Shown piece after piece: positions 35,817 to 43,091 of a stretch of 43,091 nucleotides of DNA. Positions within the stretch are counted from its first letter, which is position 1, and every line of letters starts with the position of its first letter. The notes under the pieces were generated by a model. The model was not told the DNA's origin. It did not search any database and was given only the letters and a program-made list of their open reading frames with translations. The position numbers and the translations under genes were made by a program. Source of the DNA: Planctomyces sp. (GTDB lineage: Bacteria; Planctomycetota; Planctomycetia; Planctomycetales; Planctomycetaceae); contig SXKJ01000379.1 in assembly GCA_005778115.1 (NCBI GenBank), forward strand, positions 1-43,091, written 5' to 3'.

Positions 35817-37634
35817 ATGTCGCGACGATCGATCCAACTCCTGCAACTTCCGATTCCTCAGCCAGGCCTGGAGCCAGCTAAGGGGAACGTGCCGCTCGCT
35901 GCCGGCTACTTGAAGATGTATGCCCAGCGACGCGGGTTGCAGGAGTTCTATGACATCGAAATCTTCCCACCGGGCTTGTCCAACACGCTCAGCGACTGCG
36001 GCTTGGTCGAGGAAATCCTGACTCGCGATCCTTGGATGGTCGGCTTCACCTGCTACCTCTGGAACATCGACCGAACCGTTTGGATCGCCAGCCGTTTGAA
36101 AGAACGCCGGCCCGACCTGCGAATCATCATCGGCGGCCCCGAAGTCACCGCCGACAACGCCTGGGTGCTGCAACACCCTGCCATCGACTTCGCCGCCATT
36201 GGCGAGGGAGAGCAAACCTTCGCCGAACTGCTGATGGCCTTGAGAGACCAGAACACTCCGCGCGAGCCGATTGCCGGACTCTATGTTTCGATGGGATCAC
36301 TGCTCGGCCCGTTGCCGGCGTTCCGTCAACCGCTCGCCAGTCTCGATGAAATCAGTTCGCCGTATCTGGAAGGGATCCTCGACGCTGCCGACGAAGAGAT
36401 GCTTCTGCTCGAAACGATTCGCGGTTGCATCTTCAAATGCAAGTTCTGTTACTACCCCAAGAGTTACGACGACCTCTATTTCGTCTCGCGTGAGAAGATC
36501 ATCGCCAATCTGCAATACGCTCGCGAACGGGGAGTCAAAGAGGTCGTGCTGCTCGACCCGACACTCAACCAGGCTCGCAACTTCGCCGACTTCGTCAAGC
36601 TGCTCGCCGAGCAGAATCCCGATCATCAATGGCGCTACTTCGGCGAACTGCGAGCCGAAGGACTGACTCCAGAAATCGCTCGACTGCTGCGTGACGCGAA
36701 CTTCACCGAGGTCGAAATCGGTCTGCAATCCATCGATCCGCTGGCGATGGAGCTGATGGACCGCAAGAACAACATGAAAGCCTTCAAACGGGGCGTGGCA
36801 GCTCTGATGGACGTGGGGATCGACGTCAAAGTCGACCTCATCATCGGCCTGCCCGGAGACACACCCGACTCAGTCCGCCGAGGGATGCACTTCCTGCATG
36901 ACTCTGGCCTGTACTCCAGCGTGCAAGTTTTCAATCTCGCGATCCTGCCCGGCACCGCCTTCCGCCAGGAAGCCGAGATGCACGGCCTGCAATTCCAGCC
37001 TCGCCCGCCGTACTACGTCCTCAAGACCCCGACCATCGATCTCGCAACCATGTACGGCCTGATGGAAGAGGCCGAAGAAATCTTCGACACCGAATTCGAC
37101 GCCCTCCCCTCCCCGGCCGAACGCCGAGAGCCGATCGCCGACAGCCGTCATCCCACTTTCGCCGAATACGCCGTGGACTTCGACGACATCGCCCGCGACC
37201 CGCTGCCATCAGCCGCGCAGCGTCAGGGCGCGTTCGAGTTGCGCCTGCAATCCACCGACTTCCGCAAACACCGCGATGAAGCCTGCCAGCTCATCCGGCA
37301 ATTGCTCGACGACAATCCACACTCAACGCTGCGCATCGTTCTCGAACCGACTGGCGATCCGGCATCGGTCAAGATGTCGTTCTTACAAGCGATCCGCACC
37401 GCCTGCTTGCAGGATCCGTCCTATCTCGACCGCTTCTACTCGATGCAGCTTGGCCGGCCGAAGGGAGCGAAGCACATCGTCATTCGCCTGCTGTGGTCCG
37501 TGCGCGAGTCCGTGGGTCTCGACTGGATCGACGACGTCGGCCAGTTTGCCTCAATCGTCTGGACCGGCGAGAACATCCCGTCCGAAGACGACCTGACCGA
37601 GGAACTCGAAGCCCACGAATTCGTGCTGGCGTAA
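35817..37634 (+). CDS. B12-binding radical SAM protein
   Basis: This 605-aa cytoplasmic iron-sulfur enzyme belongs to the radical SAM superfamily with an N-terminal cobalamin-binding-type domain. Residues 1-150 show LLQLPIPQPGLEP, NVPLAAGYLKMYAQRRG, then GFTCYLWNIDRTVWIA and IIIGGPEVTADNA, followed by FAAIGEGEQTFAELL. This is the layout of B12-binding/methylthiotransferase-like proteins. The cluster motif C-x3-C-x2-C is RGCIFKCKFCYYPK with C204, C208 and C211. Later radical SAM barrel signatures are VLLDPTLNQ, FTEVEIGLQSID, KVDLIIGLPGDTPDS and FNLAILPGT. The C-terminal 150 residues are acidic and of unknown role. The substrate is not known. The ATG at 35817 is chosen because the fold starts there; no good ribosome site is visible. 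The frame extends 30 codons upstream through repeat-derived sequence. Confidence 0.9.
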   Translation: MSRRSIQLLQLPIPQPGLEPAKGNVPLAAGYLKMYAQRRGLQEFYDIEIFPPGLSNTLSDCGLVEEILTRDPWMVGFTCYLWNIDRTVWIASRLKERRPDLRIIIGGPEVTADNAWVLQHPAIDFAAIGEGEQTFAELLMALRDQNTPREPIAGLYVSMGSLLGPLPAFRQPLASLDEISSPYLEGILDAADEEMLLLETIRGCIFKCKFCYYPKSYDDLYFVSREKIIANLQYARERGVKEVVLLDPTLNQARNFADFVKLLAEQNPDHQWRYFGELRAEGLTPEIARLLRDANFTEVEIGLQSIDPLAMELMDRKNNMKAFKRGVAALMDVGIDVKVDLIIGLPGDTPDSVRRGMHFLHDSGLYSSVQVFNLAILPGTAFRQEAEMHGLQFQPRPPYYVLKTPTIDLATMYGLMEEAEEIFDTEFDALPSPAERREPIADSRHPTFAEYAVDFDDIARDPLPSAAQRQGAFELRLQSTDFRKHRDEACQLIRQLLDDNPHSTLRIVLEPTGDPASVKMSFLQAIRTACLQDPSYLDRFYSMQLGRPKGAKHIVIRLLWSVRESVGLDWIDDVGQFASIVWTGENIPSEDDLTEELEAHEFVLA

Positions 37635-37729
37635 GGTCGTATCCAGGTCTGCTGGCCTAACTTCATACCGGCCAGTTTGCATCAGTCGGTTCCACAGATG
37701 GACTCGATGCGCGGGTTGATGGGAGCGCA

Positions 37730-37856
37730 GGGGGCAGGTCTTCGAATTTCATTTTTGGACTCGCGAATGAGGCGCGATGTGGATTGGAAGGGCGACGTGG
37801 AATTAGAGTCAGGGGCCGATTTGGAATCCAAAAATGAAATTTGAAGACCTGGCCCC
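37730..37856. repeat. Palindromic element with 30-nt arms
   Basis: The left arm 37730-37759 (containing CAGGTCTTCGAATTTCATTT) and the reverse complement of the right arm 37827-37856 agree at 28 of 30 positions. The 67-nt centre is unrelated to the arms. The ends (GGGGGCAGGTC and GACCTGGCCCC) resemble the ends of REP elements mobilised by Y1 transposases (inference). Its right end abuts a truncated gene. Confidence 0.85.
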
Positions 37857-38810
37857 GAATACTCAAAGAATGAACTCCAGCAGCCGACGGATGGTGGAGG
37901 AACGAACGGATTCAGAACGCGCAGCATCACCAACGAGTACTTCTGGATTGAGGGCTTCGATCCGGATTCTGGAACGGTCCCCGACGAGATCATCGTGACG
38001 GACTACGTCGGCCTGTGGCGGTCCTCGGGCGCGACGTTCGTGCGAGGGTTTGAGAACGGCCACAACATGCTTTCGCTGTATGTGGACGGGGCGGACGGCG
38101 CCGTACCGCTGCGCGATTCCTACGCGGCGCGGAATGCCTCGCTCGCCACGCCGGGGGACGGGGTGGAGTACGAATTGACCCCGGCGGAGGGGGATCTCGT
38201 GCTGCGCCGCGCGGCGGGAACCGAGTTGTTGTGGCAACCGCTGGGACGGGTCGAGTCGCTCGTGGTGCATGGCTCGGCCGCGAACGATCGGCAGCGCGTG
38301 GTCGGCGATGTCTCGGCCGCCGAGATTCCGCTCACGGTGCTGGGTGCGGCCGGGAACGGTCGATGCCGGTGCGGAGATCGTTTGCTGGTCACTCTGGAAG
38401 GGACGACCTTTGAGTTCTTGTTAGGCAGCCTGACCAACCTGGTCATCAACGGTGGGTCGGGTAACGACACATTGACGCTCGATTTCACAAACGGCGGCCC
38501 CATTTTGCCGGGCGGCCTGACCTTCCATGGCGGAGTGGGCGATTACGACAAGCTGGCCTTGATCGGCGACGACCTCGAGGACTCGGTGATTTTCTCAACG
38601 GCGGTCTCGGCAACGATACGATCCTGAGAGGCAACGGCAACGATCTCTTTCGCAGCGAGGTAGGATCGGACTACCTCTCCGGCGGTGCCGGCAACGACCG
38701 TTTCGTGGGCTCCGGAACCCGCATCGTCCTGGGGGGGCGGTGACGACACCGTGAATGGCTCACGCAATGTGATCGACGCGCTCTTCGTCTTCGACCGGCT
38801 GCTGGTGTGA
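37857..38810 (+). pseudogene. 3' remnant of an RTX-type surface protein, two frameshifts
   Basis: The coding frame emerges directly from the palindromic element, without a proper start (NGFRTRSITNEYFWIEGF, then ATFVRGFENGHNMLSLYVDG). It continues through a beta-rich domain to an RTX-like NGGSGNDTLTLDF. The first frame stops at a TGA ending at 38627. A second frame takes over at about 38585 with NGGLGNDTILRGNGNDLF and LSGGAGNDRFVGSG, and ends prematurely just after a run of seven G (38731-38737). Removing one G restores GGDDTVNGSRNVIDALFVFD, with a stop at 38808-38810. The 5' part of the gene is missing. An open frame does exist from a GTG at 37995 to 38627. The beta-rich part resembles regions before RTX repeats in the 2531-aa protein (the shared string is P-x-G-G-L-x-F-x-G). 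It is a decayed relative of the giant proteins. Confidence 0.7.
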
Positions 38811-38832
38811 TGCGGACGTGAAGCGACTGGTC

Positions 38833-38874
38833 GGTTGGGACTCTGTCCCGACCGGTCGGGACGGAGTCCCAACC
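38833..38874. repeat. Loopless 42-bp palindrome
   Basis: Two 21-nt arms abut directly (GGTTGGGACTCTGTCCCGAC, then the inverted copy) and match at 20 of 21 positions. It is flanked on the right by a CTAC, the end shared with other palindromes in the window. It lies between the RTX remnant and the ABC operon. Confidence 0.88.
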
Positions 38875-39101
38875 TACGGAGCAATGCTTCCGCGTTGCTG
38901 GACTTCATCCAACGCGACCTGTAATTTCCTCCGTACTCGCGGCGGCAGGCTGGTTGAGCCTTATGACGCACGGCCGGCCGAATGAGATTCGCAGCGGCGG
39001 AGCTACGGAGTTTCGGCCGCTGTTGGTGTTTGGGTCGCGGCTTCTGGGCCGCCCCTGAGTAAACTGAACGGCAGTGTTGAGCGAACGAAGGGATCGGGCT
39101 G

Positions 39102-39857
39102 ATGAATAACCACTCGGAAGGCAAAGGCCAGAACGGCGCGATGATTGAAGCGCGTGGCCTGAGCAAGTTTTACGGTCCATTCGCGGCGGCACGGGACGTG
39201 ACGTTTTCAATCCCAAAGGGGGAAGTGGCGGCCTTCTTGGGACCGAACGGGGCGGGCAAGTCCACGACCATGAAGCTGCTGACCGGGTTTCTGACCCCGA
39301 CCGAAGGGTCCGCTCGTATTGGCGGCTTTGATGTCGCCGAACATCGGATGGATGCCGTCAAACTGATCGGCTATCTGCCGGAGAATGGGCCGCTGTATCA
39401 CGAGATGACCCCCAAGTCGCTGCTGGAACACTTGGGCCAAGCCCGCGGCATGTCGGGGGAGCACCTTAAAGCCCGCATGGACTTTGTCTCCGAGAAATGC
39501 GCCCTACATGCCGTCTGGAATAAGACCATCGGCAAGCTGTCGCGCGGTTACAAGCAACGTGTCGGGATGGCCCAGGCCCTGTTACACGACCCGGAAGTGC
39601 TGATCCTCGACGAGCCGACCAGCGGATTGGATCCGAATCAAGTTCACGAAGTCCGCGCGTTGATCCACAGTCTCGCCAAGAACAAGACCATTCTGCTTTC
39701 CACGCACATCCTGCGCGAGGTGGAAGCCTGCTGTCACCGAGTCGTCCTGATCAACGCCGGACGAATTGTGTTCGACGGCACGGTGGCGGAGATGCAAGGC
39801 TCGCAACACGACATGGAAGTTCGCTTCCGTGAATTGACCAATGCACGATTGACGTAA
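39102..39857 (+). CDS. gldA: GldA-like ABC transporter ATP-binding protein
   Basis: This 251-aa cytoplasmic ATPase drives an ABC-2 type exporter. Walker A GPNGAGKST, Q-loop region GYLPENGPLYHEMT, signature LSRGYKQRVGMAQALLHDP, Walker B VLILDEPTSGLDP and H-loop STHILREVEACC are all present, in order and at normal spacing. YLPENGPLY and SRGYKQRVG are typical of the GldA branch, which in Bacteroidota is needed for gliding with GldF and GldG. The ATG at 39102 has AAGGGA 8 nt upstream; the internal ATG at 39141 (MIEARGLSKFYG) would also fit the family start. The fused permease follows 133 nt downstream, with a palindromic element in between. In planctomycetes such operons are found without gliding motility, so the exported substrate is unknown. 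Confidence 0.93.
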   Translation: MNNHSEGKGQNGAMIEARGLSKFYGPFAAARDVTFSIPKGEVAAFLGPNGAGKSTTMKLLTGFLTPTEGSARIGGFDVAEHRMDAVKLIGYLPENGPLYHEMTPKSLLEHLGQARGMSGEHLKARMDFVSEKCALHAVWNKTIGKLSRGYKQRVGMAQALLHDPEVLILDEPTSGLDPNQVHEVRALIHSLAKNKTILLSTHILREVEACCHRVVLINAGRIVFDGTVAEMQGSQHDMEVRFRELTNARLT

Positions 39858-39860
39858 TCC

Positions 39861-39978
39861 GTAGGTCAGCCATTCCAGGCTGACTGGGCGATATCGGCCG
39901 CCAATAATCAAAAAGAAACTTTTCGATCAGTTCAACGCGTTGTGGGGTATTTGAGTCAGGCTGGAAAGCCTGACCTAC
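39861..39978. repeat. Pair of inverted hairpins with compensating stems, within the gld operon
   Basis: The left hairpin 39861-39885 has a GTCAGCC...GGCTGAC stem; the right hairpin 39954-39978 has GTCAGGCT...AGCCTGAC. The two units are inverted copies sharing GTAGGTCAG at their outer ends. They differ by paired changes that preserve each stem. The element starts 4 nt after the gldA stop. Confidence 0.8.
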
Positions 39979-39990
39979 TGAGGAACGACC

Positions 39991-42861
39991 ATGCTGCGAA
40001 GTCATGTGATCAAAGCCGTCTTCTGGCGGAATCTGGCCAGCTATTTTTCGGGTGTGCTGGGCTATCTGTTTATTCTGGTCTTCGTCGTGGCCTGCGCGGC
40101 GACGGCGTTCAGCCCGCGGTTCTTCACGAACAACTTGGCGACGCTCGACCAACTCAGCGAATTCTTCCCGATGCTGCTGCTGTTTATTGTCCCGGCGGTG
40201 ACGATGACCTCATGGGCCGAAGAGCGGCGGCAGGGGACCGACGAATTGTTGTTTACGCTGCCGGCGGCCGACTTTGAAATTCTCCTCGGCAAGTATCTGG
40301 CAATGCTGGCGGTCTACACGATCGCGCTGGCGTTTTCCGGCTTCAACCTGTTCGTGCTGGAAACTTACGCGAACCCGGATTGGGGACTGCTGTTTACGAC
40401 CTATGTGGGTTACTGGCTGGCAGGAGGAACGCTGCTGGCCGCTGGTATGTTCGCCTCCGTGCTGACAAACAGCATGACCGTGGCGTTCGTGCTAGGAGTC
40501 GTGGTCTGCATCGTTCCGGTCTTTGGTGACAAGCTGGCCTACTTCGCGGTGGAGGCGGTCCCCTTCGCCTGGGTCTTGGGAATCGCGCTGATCATCATCG
40601 CGGTGCTGATCCAGTTCTTATTGAACACACCAAACCGCGCGAGCATTTATACCTTAGCGGGATTGGGCGGTTTTCTGACTCTCAGTTCAATGGCCTGGTT
40701 CGTCGTGAAGGCGTCCGGCGGAAAAATCGAATTCGCGCCGGCCGACTTTGCCCCCTTCGGTTTGGGTGAACAGTTGCGGGACTTTGGTCTCGGCCTGGTC
40801 ACGCTGACGAGCCTTGTGTACTTCGTGTCGTTGACTTCGTTTTTGCTGTACCTCAACTCAATCCTGATCGGCAAGCGGCATTGGAGCGGCGGCCGAGAAG
40901 GCGCGACGATGGGGATGCAGTTCGTCGTCCGTTCGGTGTCGTTGGCGGTCGCTCTGGTCAGCGTCAATGTGCTGGTCGTCAAGGTGAGCGAAGCACTTCC
41001 GCTGAACGTAGACGTGACCACCGAGAAGCTCTTCACACTCTCGAAGAGCACAAACGACTTGATCGCTCAGATCACCAAAGACCGGCCGGTGAAAATTCAA
41101 GCCTTCATCTCGGCCGACGTACCGCGCGAACAGGTCACGATTCAGAAACGATTGAAGGGACTGCTGCGGCAATACGACCGCGCGGGGGGCTCGCGTCTGG
41201 ATGTGCGGTTCGTGGATGTCGCGCCGTTTACGCCAGAAGCGGAAGAGGCTCGGCTGCTGGGTGTGCAGCCGATGATGGTCCTCACCGATGAGGACGGCCG
41301 CCGAGGCACTCAAGAAATCTTCATGGGCGTGGTGATCAGCAGTCCGGTCGACGAAGTCGTGGTTCCCGTGTTCGAGGCGGGGACGCCGATCGAATACGAA
41401 TTGACGCGATCCATTCGCACCGTCGCCAACGAAAAACGTCTGACCGTGGGCATGCTCACGACCGACTCCAAGGTCGCTGGCGGGCTGGATATGGCGACCT
41501 TCCGCCAATCGCCCGAATGGCGCATCCAGACGGAATTGAAGAAGCAATACAAGGTCGAGCAAGTCCCGGCCGATATGCCGATCGACGAGAAGAAATACGA
41601 CGTGTTGATGGCAGTCTGCCCCTCGTCGTTGAACGTGCAGCAAATGCAAAACTTTGTTGCCTACGTCAAGAAGGGAAAACCGACGCTGGTCTTCGATGAT
41701 CCGCTCCCCTACTTCGACGGCGGCGGACAAAACGCTCCGCGCCTGCCCAAGCCCCGGCCGGGGGGAATGTTCGGCGGCATGAATCAGCCGCCGGAACAAA
41801 AAGCCGACGACGGCAAACTCACCTCGCTGATGCGTGTGCTCGAGATCGTCTGGGACAACGGCCAAGTCGTGTTCGACTTGGCGGGCCTCGGCCTGCATCC
41901 GGAGTTCGGCAATCAGATCAGTCCCGAACTGGTCTTCATCAGCCCGAAGGCCGGCAACCCCAGCGCGATTCATCCCACCAGTCCGGTGACCTCCGGCTTG
42001 CAAGAGATTCTGACGTTCTTCCCCGGCGAAGTCCGGCAACGCAAAGAGAGCGAATTGAAGTTCGAGGCACTCTTGCGAACCCGAGGCGACCAGAAGTCGG
42101 GGCTGCTGCAATGGGAAGAAATCACCAAGCCCGGCGGCATGTTCGGAGCCGGTATCGAGATCGAACAGAATCCGCCGCGCGCGGTCACCGAGGACGCTTA
42201 CACCATCGCCGCGCACATCACCGGCAAAGACTCCAAGGAACAAAAAGGGGTCAACGCCATCTTCGTAGCGGACTCTGACATCATCAGCAACCAACTGTTC
42301 GGACTGGAGGCCAGCCAACAGCTTCAGAATCTGCGCATCGACAACATCAAGTTTGTGCTCAACTGCGTGGACGTGCTGGCGGGCGAGACCTCGTACATTG
42401 ATCTGCGCAAGCGGCGTCCGCAGCTTCGCACACTGACTTCGATTCAAGAGGTCTCCAACAAGCTCCGCGAAGAGCAGACCAAGGAGCGGGGCTTGGCCGA
42501 ATCCGACGCCAAGGATCAATTCGATAAAGCCCAGAAACGGCTCGACGATGCCGTGGCCGAAATCGAAAAAGATACCAGCCTGACTCCCATTCAACGGCAG
42601 CAGAAGATTCAGATCATTCGCGAGACCGAGCAACGCAAGGCGGACGTCGCGCGAGCCACCATCGAACGGGAAAAACGCCAGAAGATGGAACGCATCGAAG
42701 CCAAGACGAAACGCCAGATTCGCGCCTATGAAGATCAAATCCGCTGGTGGTGCATTTTCCTACCGCCGATCCCGGCGGTGATCCTGGGCATCATTGTGCT
42801 GTGTTTGCGAATCAACGCCGAGTACAGCAACGTCGAAGCCGACCGTCTTGTGAAACGCTAG
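39991..42861 (+). CDS. Fused ABC-2 permease and GldG-type auxiliary protein (GldF-GldG)
   Basis: 956-aa membrane protein. Residues 1-290 form the permease: FSGVLGYLFILVFVVACAAT, FPMLLLFIVPAVTMTSWAEE (with the following RRQGTDELLFTLPAADFEIL typical of GldF), then further hydrophobic segments to about 290. From about residue 307 (MGMQFVVRSVSLAVALVSVN) a new membrane segment leads into the GldG-type periplasmic domain: LNVDVTTEKLFTLSKSTNDL, then VKIQAFISADVP, then GTPIEYELTRSIRTV, then VGMLTTDSK. This is followed by a long auxiliary region, a charged coiled coil (about 815-910) and a final membrane helix WWCIFLPPIPAVILGIIVLC. In many bacteria these are two genes; here they are one. A GAGGAA lies shortly before the ATG. 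It works with the GldA-like ATPase upstream. It ends with TAG. Confidence 0.92.
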   Translation: MLRSHVIKAVFWRNLASYFSGVLGYLFILVFVVACAATAFSPRFFTNNLATLDQLSEFFPMLLLFIVPAVTMTSWAEERRQGTDELLFTLPAADFEILLGKYLAMLAVYTIALAFSGFNLFVLETYANPDWGLLFTTYVGYWLAGGTLLAAGMFASVLTNSMTVAFVLGVVVCIVPVFGDKLAYFAVEAVPFAWVLGIALIIIAVLIQFLLNTPNRASIYTLAGLGGFLTLSSMAWFVVKASGGKIEFAPADFAPFGLGEQLRDFGLGLVTLTSLVYFVSLTSFLLYLNSILIGKRHWSGGREGATMGMQFVVRSVSLAVALVSVNVLVVKVSEALPLNVDVTTEKLFTLSKSTNDLIAQITKDRPVKIQAFISADVPREQVTIQKRLKGLLRQYDRAGGSRLDVRFVDVAPFTPEAEEARLLGVQPMMVLTDEDGRRGTQEIFMGVVISSPVDEVVVPVFEAGTPIEYELTRSIRTVANEKRLTVGMLTTDSKVAGGLDMATFRQSPEWRIQTELKKQYKVEQVPADMPIDEKKYDVLMAVCPSSLNVQQMQNFVAYVKKGKPTLVFDDPLPYFDGGGQNAPRLPKPRPGGMFGGMNQPPEQKADDGKLTSLMRVLEIVWDNGQVVFDLAGLGLHPEFGNQISPELVFISPKAGNPSAIHPTSPVTSGLQEILTFFPGEVRQRKESELKFEALLRTRGDQKSGLLQWEEITKPGGMFGAGIEIEQNPPRAVTEDAYTIAAHITGKDSKEQKGVNAIFVADSDIISNQLFGLEASQQLQNLRIDNIKFVLNCVDVLAGETSYIDLRKRRPQLRTLTSIQEVSNKLREEQTKERGLAESDAKDQFDKAQKRLDDAVAEIEKDTSLTPIQRQQKIQIIRETEQRKADVARATIEREKRQKMERIEAKTKRQIRAYEDQIRWWCIFLPPIPAVILGIIVLCLRINAEYSNVEADRLVKR

Positions 42862-43031
42862 CCCTATCCTCAACCCTACCGAGCTTGCCTCGGTGCCTCG
42901 CGGGCTTTTGCACTACTTGCCTGTGAGATTGCGTGGCGTCCAGCGCCAAGTAGTGCAAAAGCCTGGAACCACCGGGACAAGCCCAGTGGGGTTGTGACCT
43001 TTCATCACCGTCCTGCGACGGAGACTAAACC
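42862..43031. other. Spacer with a 17-bp perfect inverted repeat
   Basis: The spacer between the fused permease and the next gene is 170 bp. Arms GGCTTTTGCACTACTTG (42903-42919) and its exact inverse (42947-42963) surround a 27-nt loop. No T-run follows, so it is probably an inserted palindromic element rather than a terminator, in keeping with the operon continuing. Confidence 0.8.
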
Positions 43032-43091
43032 ATGCACACGAAATCCATGATCCGCACGTTCGCTTTCGCGGGCGTCGCCATCCTCTCCACG
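43032..43091 (+). CDS. Start of the third gene of the gld operon, probably a DUF4340-type protein (partial)
   Basis: Only 20 codons are visible. The ATG at 43032-43034 has a GGAG about 9 nt upstream. The N-terminus is basic (MHTKSMIRT), followed by a hydrophobic stretch (FAFAGVAILST), as expected for a signal anchor. Planctomycete gldA-gldFG operons are commonly followed by a DUF4340 protein with such a start. That name is inferred from context only, because no domain is visible. Confidence 0.55.
   Translation, partial: MHTKSMIRTFAFAGVAILST

Noticed and set aside
37652..37675. Terminator after the radical SAM gene
   Set aside because: The stem CTGGCC/GGCCAG is only 6 bp with a 12-nt loop and only three T follow, which is too weak to call.
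40858..42738. A 626-codon minus-strand open frame across the fused permease/GldG gene
   Set aside because: It is a shadow of the plus-strand gene, which has membrane segments and GldG motifs. The antisense product has none.
42903..42963. Integron attC site or intrinsic terminator
   Set aside because: No integron-type core sites or integrase are seen, and no T-run follows the stem. The operon seems to continue.

Overview
The window looks like a piece of a chromosome from the Planctomycetota. Its very large surface proteins carry a short basic N-terminus followed by a LEER-[SM]-LL[ST] type motif. It also holds a broken sigma factor of planctomycete type, a fused GldF-GldG transporter and many short palindromic intergenic elements. 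Everything here is read by eye from the sequence; no database search was run.

Layout. (1) 1-838, minus strand: the start of a Calx-beta surface protein, cut by an in-frame TAG and then running into 19 perfect (DSDADA) peptide repeats that leave the window. (2) 839-5429: a degraded PASTA fragment, an intact two-gene unit (unknown 175-aa protein plus SNF2-family helicase), an ECF-like sigma factor pseudogene with two in-frame TAG codons, and short repeats. (3) 5430-9463, plus strand: msrA, then a secreted 1110-aa glycoside-hydrolase-like protein. (4) 9480-35313, minus strand: two giant extracellular multidomain proteins of 5825 and 2531 aa, which together fill about 58% of the window. (5) 35817-37634, plus strand: a B12-binding radical SAM protein. 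(6) 37730-38874: a palindromic element joined to the 3' remnant of another RTX-type surface gene, then a hairpin. (7) 39102-43091, plus strand: an ABC exporter operon of the Gld type (ATPase, fused permease/GldG, and the start of a third gene).

The most interesting region is the giant-protein locus. Both giants are mosaics of beta-helix, Ig-like, cadherin-like, Calx-beta and RTX repeats. Two small module types appear to have been inserted inside loops of other domains in both proteins: an 'IG-x-E ... VTRG ... AAAH' module of about 45-70 residues, and an FCCH-like module of about 75 residues. One FCCH-like module splits a YHYH domain, and three Ig-like domains split a CSLREA-type beta-helix domain. 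Three proteins of the window share the same N-terminal signal, so they are probably exported by one route and belong to the cell surface or matrix.

The gene order also shows decay. There are four broken genes (surface protein, PASTA, sigma factor, RTX remnant) and about eight palindromic or repeat elements between genes. All three in-frame stops in otherwise readable frames are TAG, although TAG also ends two intact genes here.
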